This document shows positions 1 to 6,234 of a DNA stretch of 14,527 bases, one piece after another (position 1 is the stretch's first letter; each line of letters begins with the position of its first letter). The notes under the pieces are model-generated. The model worked only from the letters and a program-made list of their open reading frames with translations. It was not told the origin of the DNA and made no database searches. Position numbers and translations under genes: made by a program. The DNA is from Actinomycetota bacterium (lineage in GTDB: Bacteria > Actinomycetota > Actinomycetes > S36-B12), in the NCBI GenBank assembly GCA_003456155.1, contig DMPC01000103.1, positions 18,630-33,156 of the forward strand, written 5' to 3'.

Positions 1-525
1 AACATCGGCGCCTTCCACGAAGCGGTCAACATGGCGGCGGTGTGGGACCTCCCGGTGATCTTCGTCATCGAGAACAACGGCTATGCCGAGTTCACGTCGC
101 AGGAGCGGCACATGAAGCTCACGGACATCGCCGAGCGGGCGGCCTCGTACGGCATCCCCGGCGTCATCGTCGACGGCATGGATGCCCTCGCCGTGCGCGA
201 GGTGGCCGCCGCGGCGGTCGAGCGCGCCAAGCGTGGCGAAGGCCCCACCTTGATCGAGGCCAAGACCTACCGGTTCTTCGACCACCAGGGGATCAAGGGC
301 ATGCGCATCCCCTACCGCGATCCCGCCGAGGTGGAGGCCTGGAAGTCCCGCGACGCCATCCGCCTGATCGAGGCGATCGGGGTCGAGCGCGGCCTGGTCA
401 CTGCGGAGGAGTTCGAGCGGATCTGGGCCGAGGTCGAGGCGGACATCGAGGACGGCATCGCCTTCGCCCGCACCAGTCCGGATCCGGACCCCGCCGACAT
501 CCTCGACGACGTCTACACGGCCTGA
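1..525 (+). CDS. 2-oxoacid/acetoin dehydrogenase E1 alpha subunit (5' truncated)
   Basis: This is the C-terminal ~174 residues of a thiamine-diphosphate-dependent E1 alpha subunit, open from base 1 to TGA at 523-525. The fragment begins NIGAFHEAVNMAAVWDLPVI and continues with FVIENNGYAE. That matches the end of the family's ThDP-binding stretch (GDG...N...NN), so the GDG part lies just outside the window. Together with E1 beta it would decarboxylate a 2-oxoacid or acetoin-like substrate and acylate the lipoyl group of E2 in the cytoplasm. The E1 beta gene starts 21 bases downstream, which supports one operon. The pattern of both E1 subunits recalls acetoin dehydrogenase more than pyruvate dehydrogenase, but substrate cannot be fixed by eye. 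The ATG at base 31 is internal and is not the true start. Confidence 0.93.
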   Translation, partial: NIGAFHEAVNMAAVWDLPVIFVIENNGYAEFTSQERHMKLTDIAERAASYGIPGVIVDGMDALAVREVAAAAVERAKRGEGPTLIEAKTYRFFDHQGIKGMRIPYRDPAEVEAWKSRDAIRLIEAIGVERGLVTAEEFERIWAEVEADIEDGIAFARTSPDPDPADILDDVYTA

Positions 526-546
526 CGGCCGAGCGAAGGAACCCCA

Positions 547-1533
547 GTGACCACTCGCGAGCTCACCTACGTCAAGGCCTTCAACGAGGGCATGCACCAG
601 ATCATGGCCGAGGATCCCGACGTCTTCCTCATCGGCGAGGACGTCGCGGGGTACGGCGGCGTCTTCCACATGTTCGACGGTCTCCTCGCCGAGTTCGGCG
701 AGCGCCGGGTCAAGGACACCCCCATCGCGGAGCAGGCGATCATCGGCCTCGGTGTCGGCGCGGCGGCGCGCGGTCTGCGTCCAGTGTGCGACCTGATGTT
801 CATGGACTTCATCGGCGTCGCCATGGATCAGATCTTCAACCAGGCCGCCAAGATGAAGTACATGTTCGGTGGCGCCGTCTCGGTGCCCCTGACGATCACC
901 ACCGCGGGTGGCGCGGGCATGTCGGCCGCGGCTCAGCACAGTCAGAGCCTGGAGGCGTGGCTCGCTCACGTCCCGGGGCTGAAGGTCGCTCTTCCGGCGA
1001 CGCCCTACGACGCCAAGGGACTCATCGTCGGAGCCATCCGCGACGACAACCCGACGATCGTCGTTCTGCAGAAGAAGATGCTGGGCGTCAAGGGCCCCGT
1101 CCCGGAGGAGATCTACGCGATCCCGTTCGGCCAGGCCAACGTGGCCCGCGAGGGCACCGACGTCACCGTCGTCGCCATCGCCCGGATGGTGCCGGAGGCG
1201 CTGAAGGCGGCTGAGCAGCTCGCTGCCGACGGCATCAGCGTCGAGGTCATCGACCCACGCACGGTCCAGCCGCTCGACACCGAGACGATCGTGACCTCCG
1301 TGCGCAAGACCAACCGGGCGCTCATCGTTCACGAGGCGGTGCAGTTCGGCGGCATCGGAGCGGAGATCTCCTCGCAGATCCAGGAGGAGGCCTTCGACTA
1401 CCTCGATGCGCCTGTGGCGCGGCTCGCGGCTCCGTTCGCGCCCGTTCCCTACGCTCCGATCCTGGAGAACGCGTACGTGCCCGATGCGGCCCGCATCGAT
1501 CAGGCCGTCCGGCGACTCCTCGGGAGGGGCTGA
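547..1533 (+). CDS. 2-oxoacid/acetoin dehydrogenase E1 beta subunit
   Basis: This is a full-length E1 beta of 328 residues, the usual family size, with a GTG start preceded by GAAGGA. N-terminal ThDP-fold features include GEDVAGYGGVF (residues 30-40) and DTPIAEQAI (58-66), where E62 sits at the position of the glutamate that activates ThDP. AQHSQSLEAW (129-138) carries the conserved active-site-loop histidine, H131. The C-terminal transketolase-like domain contains VIDPRTVQPLD. It pairs with E1 alpha in a heterotetramer that decarboxylates the substrate and passes the acyl group to E2. The wording around residues 94-160 (DQIFNQAAKM..YMFGG, SLEAW, PGLKV, TPYDAKGL, IRDDNP) resembles acetoin dehydrogenase beta subunits. 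It lies between E1 alpha and E2, with 3 bases between its stop and the E2 start, so translation is probably coupled. Confidence 0.94.
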   Translation: MTTRELTYVKAFNEGMHQIMAEDPDVFLIGEDVAGYGGVFHMFDGLLAEFGERRVKDTPIAEQAIIGLGVGAAARGLRPVCDLMFMDFIGVAMDQIFNQAAKMKYMFGGAVSVPLTITTAGGAGMSAAAQHSQSLEAWLAHVPGLKVALPATPYDAKGLIVGAIRDDNPTIVVLQKKMLGVKGPVPEEIYAIPFGQANVAREGTDVTVVAIARMVPEALKAAEQLAADGISVEVIDPRTVQPLDTETIVTSVRKTNRALIVHEAVQFGGIGAEISSQIQEEAFDYLDAPVARLAAPFAPVPYAPILENAYVPDAARIDQAVRRLLGRG

Positions 1534-1536
1534 CCT

Positions 1537-2925
1537 GTGGCGATCGAGATCCGGCTGCCCAAGCTCGGCCTCACCATGGAGGAGGGCACCGTCGACGAGT
1601 GGCTGCTCGAGGACGGTGCCGTGGTGGTCGTGGGCATGCCGCTCCTGCGCCTGGCGACCGACAAGATCGACGTCGATGTCGAGGCGGAGGGCGAGGGGAT
1701 TCTCCATCGGGCCGTGGGCAACGGCGTGACCCTCGAGCCCGGCGCCGTCCTCGGCTGGCTGCTGGCGGCGGGCGAGTCGGCCCCTGCCGGTGCCGCTCCT
1801 GCCGCAGCTGCTCCTGCCGCGTCGGTGGCTGTTGACGAGGTCACCGTGATCACGACGGTGCGCGGCGACGATGACATCGAGGTTGCCTCCGCCGACGGCC
1901 GCGTCTTCATCTCGCCCAATGCCCGACGGGTCGCGGGGGAGCTGGGAGTCGACCTGGCCACCGTCCGCGGCAGCGGTCCGGGAGGGCGCATCGTCTCGGA
2001 GGATGTCGAGGAGGCAGCTCTGCGTGCCCCGCAGCACCAGGGCCAGGCCCGCGTGGCCTCGCCGCTCGCGCGTCGCGACGCACGTGAGGCCGGCATCGAC
2101 CCCACCACGATCACGACCACCACGGGCTACGTCTCCCGCGGCGATGTGAAGGCGGCGGCCTCGAGTCCGCAGGCGTCGGCTGCCGCTGCCGTGGTGCCTG
2201 TCGTGTCGCAGGCACCGGCCGCGCTCGGTCAGGAGACCGCGTCGATCATCCCGATGAAGGGCATGCGGGGCACCATCGCAGCACGCATGCAGCAAAGCCT
2301 CACCGAGATGGCTCAGCTCACGCACGGCTTCGAGGTCGGGATGGATGCCGTCGTCGCGCTGCGGGCAGAGATGAAGCAGCAGTACGCGGCCCTGGGTGTT
2401 CCTGTGCCCAGCCTCAACGACTTCGTGGTGCGGGCCGCGGCACTCGCCCTCCGTCAGCACCCCATCCTGAACGCGACGATCAACGGCAACGAGATCCATC
2501 TGCTCAGCCGCATCCACATGGGCCTTGCCGTCGCCGTTCCCAACGGCCTCATGGTCCCGGTGATCCGTGATGCCGACCAGCTCTCGCTGCCGGAGCTGGC
2601 GCGCAGCACCCGCGAACTCGCTGAGCGCTGCCGCGAGGGGACGATCAGCCTCGATGAACTGGAGGGCGGCACCTTCGCCGTCACCTCGCTGGGCACGTAC
2701 GGCGTCGACATGTTCACGCCCGTCATCAATCCCGGCAATGTCGGCATCCTCGGAGTCGGGCGGCTCCGCGACTCCGGCAAGTGGGAGGGCGACGCCTGGG
2801 TGCGCACCCAGGTGCTGACCCTGAGCCTGACCTTCGATCATCGTGCCGTCGACGGTGCCCCGGCGGCCGAGTACCTGCAGACCATGGCGGAGCTGCTCGC
2901 TCGGCCGCTCGTCCTGGTCTCGTAG
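1537..2925 (+). CDS. Dihydrolipoamide acyltransferase (E2) with one lipoyl domain and two subunit-binding-like domains
   Basis: This 462-residue E2 core subunit carries the acyl group on a swinging lipoyl arm and transfers it to CoA. Domain order: a lipoyl domain (about 1-78) with the lipoylated lysine in ATDKIDV (K43); an Ala/Pro linker (81-97); a peripheral-subunit-binding domain (about 124-160, SPNARR...GSGPGGRIVSEDV); a second, degenerate copy (about 173-207, SPLARR...GYVSRGDV); another Ala-rich linker; and the catalytic domain (about 236-462). The catalytic domain holds DHRAVDG at 434-440, with H435 and D439 as the chloramphenicol-acetyltransferase-type pair. The GTG start is 3 bases after the E1 beta stop and begins exactly at the expected lipoyl N-terminus. 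No lipoamide dehydrogenase (E3) gene is in the window; it may lie upstream or elsewhere. Acyl specificity is unknown. Confidence 0.94.
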   Translation: MAIEIRLPKLGLTMEEGTVDEWLLEDGAVVVVGMPLLRLATDKIDVDVEAEGEGILHRAVGNGVTLEPGAVLGWLLAAGESAPAGAAPAAAAPAASVAVDEVTVITTVRGDDDIEVASADGRVFISPNARRVAGELGVDLATVRGSGPGGRIVSEDVEEAALRAPQHQGQARVASPLARRDAREAGIDPTTITTTTGYVSRGDVKAAASSPQASAAAAVVPVVSQAPAALGQETASIIPMKGMRGTIAARMQQSLTEMAQLTHGFEVGMDAVVALRAEMKQQYAALGVPVPSLNDFVVRAAALALRQHPILNATINGNEIHLLSRIHMGLAVAVPNGLMVPVIRDADQLSLPELARSTRELAERCREGTISLDELEGGTFAVTSLGTYGVDMFTPVINPGNVGILGVGRLRDSGKWEGDAWVRTQVLTLSLTFDHRAVDGAPAAEYLQTMAELLARPLVLVS

Positions 2926-2937
2926 GCGAGGCCCCAC

Positions 2938-3594
2938 ATGCCCGTCATTGCGATCCTGCGGCACGGCCAGGCGAGTTTCGGCACGGACGACTACGACAAC
3001 CTCTCCGATCTGGGCCGACTGCAGGCTCAGGTGGCGGGCCGTGAACTCCAGCGTCGGGGACTGCGATCACCGGTGCTCATCAGCGGTTCGCTGAAGCGGC
3101 AGCGCGAGACGGCGGAGATCGCCGGCATCGAGATGGGGGTCGAGCCGAGTCGGGTGGACTCTCGATTCGACGAGTTCGACGCGCACGCCGCGGTCGAGGC
3201 GCACTTGGGTCGGCCCGGAGCCACCGATGGCATGGATTCCGGGGAGTTCCAGCGGCACCTGGACGCGGCGATGGCGGTGTGGATGGAGTCGGGGGATCCC
3301 CGGTGGCAGCAGTTCGTCGAGGGTGCCCTGAGCGGGCTGGCCGACCTCGCCGCGTCATTGCCCTCGGGCACGGATGCCGTGGTCGCCACGTCGGCGGGTG
3401 TGACGGCGGCTATCACCGGCAGCCTGCTCGGTGCGAGCCCGGATGGCGTGATCGCGCTGAACCGGTGCAGCGTCAATGCCTCCATCACCACCGTGGTGTC
3501 AGGTGCCCGGGGGCTGTCCCTGGTGACGTTCAACGATCACTCCCACGTCCTGGGCTGGACGATCGACGACGTCCCCCTGCTGACGCATCGCTGA
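2938..3594 (+). CDS. Histidine phosphatase superfamily (phosphoglycerate-mutase-like) protein
   Basis: This 218-residue cytoplasmic protein has the branch-1 histidine phosphatase fold. The N-terminus carries the phosphohistidine motif LRHGQ (R8, H9, G10). SGSLKRQRETAE (49-60) supplies a second phosphate-binding arginine, R54 in the R-x-x-x-T-A pattern. FDEF includes a candidate acid, E79. Family members usually have a second histidine in a late SHGG motif. Here the equivalent stretch is VVATSAGVTA (148-157), without histidine, which resembles a TSGG-type subgroup. The substrate is unknown; it could be a sugar phosphate or another small phosphate ester, and activity could be reduced. It starts 12 bases after the E2 stop with a GAGG ribosome site, so it is likely co-transcribed with the dehydrogenase genes. 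A functional link to the complex is not evident. Confidence 0.85.
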   Translation: MPVIAILRHGQASFGTDDYDNLSDLGRLQAQVAGRELQRRGLRSPVLISGSLKRQRETAEIAGIEMGVEPSRVDSRFDEFDAHAAVEAHLGRPGATDGMDSGEFQRHLDAAMAVWMESGDPRWQQFVEGALSGLADLAASLPSGTDAVVATSAGVTAAITGSLLGASPDGVIALNRCSVNASITTVVSGARGLSLVTFNDHSHVLGWTIDDVPLLTHR

Positions 3595-3602
3595 GGGCGA
3601 GT

Positions 3603-3622
3603 CCCGGGCCGCGTGACCCGGG
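3603..3622. terminator. Small GC hairpin between convergent genes, possible bidirectional terminator
   Basis: CCCGGG at 3603-3608 is repeated at 3617-3622, and the copies can pair across an 8-base loop. The hairpin lies in the 32-base gap between two convergent stop codons. No T-run follows on either strand, so termination is only a suggestion from position. Confidence 0.35.
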
Positions 3623-3626
3623 GAGG

Positions 3627-3920
3627 TCAGCGGTTCACGGGGGTGAGGAACACGAGGGTCGGACGAATGCCGAGATCCGTCAGCGCTTCGCGGAAGGCTT
3701 CCATGGCGGGGCTGAACCGATGCGCAGTGACGGCCTCATCGTCGGCGTAGCGCTCGAAGACACTGAAGGTCCCGGGCTCATCGCGATGCTCATGGATCTC
3801 GAACAGGGTGGTCCCCGGCTCGTCGTCCGAGGCGGCCTGCAATGCCTGGATCGCAGCCAGCACGTCGTCGCGCCGACCCTCGGGCGAGACGAGCGTGGCC
3901 AGCACCCCGGTGGCCGTCAT
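3627..3920 (-). CDS. ABM-fold (antibiotic biosynthesis monooxygenase/YgiN-like) protein
   Basis: This protein of about 97 residues has the pattern of a small dimeric ferredoxin-like ABM domain. A first strand (VLATLVSPEGRRDDVLAAIQ) is followed by EPGTTLFEIHEHRDEPGTF, SVFERYADDEAV and AHRFSPAMEAF. Families of this type include cofactor-free quinol monooxygenases, heme-degrading enzymes and unassigned proteins; the sequence does not say which. The ATG at 3920 overlaps the upstream VOC gene's stop as ATGA and has GGATGGAG about five bases before it. An in-frame ATG at 3935 would add five residues but has no ribosome site, so the shorter form is preferred. Coupling to the VOC gene suggests both act on the same small aromatic or quinoid metabolite, but that is inference. 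Confidence 0.8.
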   Translation of the reverse strand: MTATGVLATLVSPEGRRDDVLAAIQALQAASDDEPGTTLFEIHEHRDEPGTFSVFERYADDEAVTAHRFSPAMEAFREALTDLGIRPTLVFLTPVNR

Positions 3921-4471
3921 GACGACTCCATCCATCGGACGACATCGGATCCGTCCCAGCCCTCGGCGAGTGCTGCGACCTTGTCGTAGAAGTCACGCAG
4001 ATGCTCGGTGCCGACGTAGAGCTCGAGAACCCCGCCGACGACGTGACGGGCATCGTGAAAGCGCACCTCCATTCCGCTCGAGGTGGTCAGGGACATCGTG
4101 AGCGGCATGCCCTGTGCCTCGAGCGCCGCGCTCGCGGCGGCGAGGTCGTCGACGAAGCACGCGAAGTGGTTGGCCTGCCCGGGAGCGTCATGCTCGAGCA
4201 CCTCCCGCATGGCAGCGGGCTCGCACTCGTGCAGCTGGATCAGCTCGAGCATGACGGCACCCCACTGGCCGAAGGCCGCACTGTGGTCGTAGACGGCCGG
4301 CTGTCCGTCGTGCCTGGCCGTGACCGGCAGGTGTGACCGGCACAGGAAGGGTCCGGCGCCGACGCTCTCGGCCCACTGGTGGCAGGCGGCCTCGAGGTCA
4401 TCGACGCGATAGGCGATCTGGACCAGGCGCGAGGGCAGTGCGGCCTGTCCGGGATGGGGGGGATTCGGCAT
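3917..4471 (-). CDS. VOC family (glyoxalase/bleomycin-resistance/dioxygenase fold) protein
   Basis: This 184-residue protein has two beta-alpha-beta-beta-beta modules of the vicinal-oxygen-chelate fold. Module one begins LVQIAYRVDDLEAACHQW and ends with VMLELIQ. Module two begins ANHFACFVDDLAAASAAL and ends with GVLELYVG. The four expected metal-ligand positions are all filled by candidate ligands: Q18, E76, H102 and E150. It is therefore probably a metal-dependent enzyme rather than a binding-only protein. Reactions in this superfamily include lyases, isomerases, epimerases and extradiol dioxygenases; none can be chosen here. The ATG at 4471 has GGAG five bases upstream. It shares a 105-base divergent promoter region with the plus-strand operon and is translationally coupled to the ABM gene. 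Confidence 0.84.
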   Translation of the reverse strand: MPNPPHPGQAALPSRLVQIAYRVDDLEAACHQWAESVGAGPFLCRSHLPVTARHDGQPAVYDHSAAFGQWGAVMLELIQLHECEPAAMREVLEHDAPGQANHFACFVDDLAAASAALEAQGMPLTMSLTTSSGMEVRFHDARHVVGGVLELYVGTEHLRDFYDKVAALAEGWDGSDVVRWMESS

Positions 4472-4576
4472 GGGGTCTCCGGGGGGTCGGGGCTGCCGGG
4501 AAAGTTACTGTACCCCGCATCAAGTTGTGTAGTCTTTGAGCCGTCCCGGACTTGCACGCGTGTCCAAGGAGTTGCC
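4472..4576. promoter_or_regulatory. Divergent promoter region between the VOC gene and the plus-strand operon
   Basis: These 105 bases separate two divergent start codons and must hold the signals for both units. At 4505-4518 lies TTACTGTACCCCGC. Eleven of its 14 bases recur on the minus strand at 10177-10164, just upstream of the second acyl-CoA dehydrogenase. The TACTGT inside fits an actinobacterial TANNNT -10 box, but no clear -35 stands before it, so it may instead be an operator half-site. The local A/T content is higher than in the flanking genes. AAGGAG at the end serves the 71-residue gene. Confidence 0.5.
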
Positions 4577-4792
4577 ATGGCCAAGACCTACAAGCACCCG
4601 ATCACCAAGTACCTCTACTCGGTCAACGAGGTCGGTTTGGTGCGGGTCGACGATCCGGCAACCGGGCGCTACGGCATCTTCGATGACCACGGCATCTGGT
4701 TCGAGGGCGAGATCATCGATGTCGACCTCCAGGCCGCCGGCTGGGTGGGCAGGACCCCGGAGGCCCGGGCGCTGCGGGAGGCGAACTCATGA
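4577..4792 (+). CDS. Conserved-looking hypothetical protein, 71 residues, first gene of the operon
   Basis: I do not recognise this family with confidence. It is a small soluble protein without signal peptide, membrane segment or cysteines. It begins MAKTYKHPITKYLYSVN, continues with GLVRVDDPATGRYGIFDDHG and a tryptophan-containing strand (IWFEGEI), and ends AGWVGRTPEARALREANS. The alternation of short hydrophobic strands and turns suggests a compact beta-rich fold. It reads as a real gene because AAGGAG sits five bases before the ATG and its stop overlaps the next gene's start as ATGA. It also leads the operon directly after the divergent promoter region. Tight coupling to the MDR oxidoreductase hints at a partner or accessory role for one of the CoA-pathway enzymes, which is inference only. 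A longer in-frame reading from 4379 overlaps the VOC gene and is rejected. Confidence 0.82.
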   Translation: MAKTYKHPITKYLYSVNEVGLVRVDDPATGRYGIFDDHGIWFEGEIIDVDLQAAGWVGRTPEARALREANS

Positions 4793-5796
4793 AGCAGACC
4801 ACTGCTGTCCTGCTCGCCCGGCGTCCGCAGGGCACCAAGGTGGCCGAGGCGCTCAGTCTCGGCCCGATCGACCTGCCCGAGCTCACGCCCGGCACGGCCC
4901 TCGTCCGCAACCAGTACATGAGCGTGGATCCCTCGACGCGTGGCCGGATGGATCCCGGTGAGAAGCAGTACACGACGAACTTCGAGATCGGCGGTCCCCT
5001 CGACGGCTCGGCCATCGGCATCGTCGTCGAGTCGGCGTCCGACCTCCTCCCGGTCGGCGCGACCGTCCGGCATCGCCTCGGCTGGCGCGAGTACGCCGTC
5101 GTCGACGATCGGACGGCGACCCTCTGCGACCTGGCGAAGGCGCCCGCCGTCTCGTGGCTCAGTGCCATGGGGCAGACCGGCTTCACCGCCTACGCCGGAC
5201 TCCTCCCCGTCGGCCGGCTCACGGCCGGTGAGTCGGTCTTCGTGACGGGTGCCGGGGGCGCGGTCGGCAGCATGGCCGGCCAGTTCGCCCGACTCCTCGG
5301 GGCCAGCACGGTGGTCGGCAGCGCCGGCGGGGCTGAGAAGTGCGCCTGGCTGAAGGACGAATGCGGCTTCGACGAGGTGATCGACTACCGCACGGCTGAT
5401 GTGCGGGCGGCGCTCGGTGCGGCCTTCCCCGAGGGCATCGACCTGTTCTTCGACAACGTCGGCGGCTGGCAGATGGTGCACGGCCTGCACAACATGCGGA
5501 TCCACGGGAGGATCAGCATGTGCGGGGCGGTCTCGAACTTCGGCACGACCGATCAGCCCTCCCTCGCCGAGCTGATCGAGACGGTGCTGCGGCGGGTCAC
5601 GATCCAAGGCTTCATCGTGCGTGACTTCGAGGAGCTCCGGCCCGAGTTCGAGGAGAGGGTCAGCGGCTGGCTCGCCCGCGGTGAACTGGTCGATCGTGCG
5701 ACGGTGTTCGAGGGCATCGAGAATGCCGGAGCGGGCCTTGAGGGTCTGCTCAACGGCGCCAACCTGGGCAAGGCACTGATCCGGCTCAGCGACTGA
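4789..5796 (+). CDS. Zinc-independent MDR NADP-dependent oxidoreductase (enone/quinone reductase type)
   Basis: This 335-residue protein belongs to the medium-chain dehydrogenase/reductase superfamily, close in pattern to leukotriene B4 12-hydroxydehydrogenase/prostaglandin reductases. The N-terminal catalytic domain includes NQYMSVDPSTRGRM (41-54). The Rossmann domain has VTGAGGAVGSMAGQFARLLGA (152-172), with the GxGxxG-type loop at 154-161. K184 in GSAGGAEKC is placed to contact the 2'-phosphate of NADPH, followed by VIDYRT and FFDNVGG (220-226). The zinc-binding cysteines of alcohol dehydrogenases are absent. Members usually reduce the carbon-carbon double bond of alpha,beta-unsaturated ketones or aldehydes with NADPH. 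The start overlaps the preceding stop as ATGA. In this operon it may reduce an enone intermediate or a reactive by-product; the substrate is unknown. Confidence 0.88.
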   Translation: MKQTTAVLLARRPQGTKVAEALSLGPIDLPELTPGTALVRNQYMSVDPSTRGRMDPGEKQYTTNFEIGGPLDGSAIGIVVESASDLLPVGATVRHRLGWREYAVVDDRTATLCDLAKAPAVSWLSAMGQTGFTAYAGLLPVGRLTAGESVFVTGAGGAVGSMAGQFARLLGASTVVGSAGGAEKCAWLKDECGFDEVIDYRTADVRAALGAAFPEGIDLFFDNVGGWQMVHGLHNMRIHGRISMCGAVSNFGTTDQPSLAELIETVLRRVTIQGFIVRDFEELRPEFEERVSGWLARGELVDRATVFEGIENAGAGLEGLLNGANLGKALIRLSD

Positions 5797-5829
5797 GCCG
5801 GCCATCACGAGGAGAGGGAGGCAGGACGC

Positions 5830-6234
5830 ATGACCGTGCAGGTCGTCGACGAGACGCTGTTCCACTCCCTCGACCCGGTGCTGCTCCGCGGGTCCGCCTG
5901 TGCCTCGTGCGGGGCGCACGTGTTCCCCGCCATGGGCTCGTGCCCGATGTGCACCGGCACCGATGTCGCTGACGTCGCCCTGCCGGCCGAGGGGCGCGTC
6001 TGGTCGTGGACGACCCAGCACTTCGAGCCCAAGCCGCCCTTCCGGACCGACTCCTTCGCCCCGTTCAGCATTGGGTACGTGGATCTGGGCCCGGTGATCG
6101 TCGAGGGATGGCTCGTCGGTCGCACACAGTGGACCATCGGTGAGCCCGTCCGTCTCGTACTCGCTCATGCCTGGACCGAGGGTGACGCATCGATCCACAC
6201 CTTCGCCTTCGAGTCGGCGGGGGCAGCCAGATGA
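5830..6234 (+). CDS. DUF35 OB-fold protein with zinc ribbon, thiolase partner
   Basis: This 134-residue protein has the two-part DUF35 layout. An N-terminal rubredoxin-like zinc ribbon has C24-x-x-C27 and C38-x-x-C41 in CASCGAHVFPAMGSCPMC. An OB-fold follows, starting near GRVWSWTTQHFEPKPPF and including PFSIGYVDLGPVIVEGWL. Known DUF35 proteins form complexes with thiolase-like enzymes and often help bind or position an acyl-CoA. Examples are ChsH2 with the aldolase Ltp2 in steroid side-chain degradation, and BbsA with BbsB in benzylsuccinate degradation. Here its stop overlaps the thiolase-like gene's start as ATGA, which supports a stoichiometric complex. The ATG at 5830 follows a GA-rich ribosome-binding stretch (GGAGAGGGAGGCAGG). 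Confidence 0.9.
   Translation: MTVQVVDETLFHSLDPVLLRGSACASCGAHVFPAMGSCPMCTGTDVADVALPAEGRVWSWTTQHFEPKPPFRTDSFAPFSIGYVDLGPVIVEGWLVGRTQWTIGEPVRLVLAHAWTEGDASIHTFAFESAGAAR

Noticed and set aside
42..1214. A 390-residue plus-strand frame across the E1 alpha and E1 beta genes
   Set aside because: Its Arg/Gly/His-rich translation is out of frame with two clear E1 subunits.
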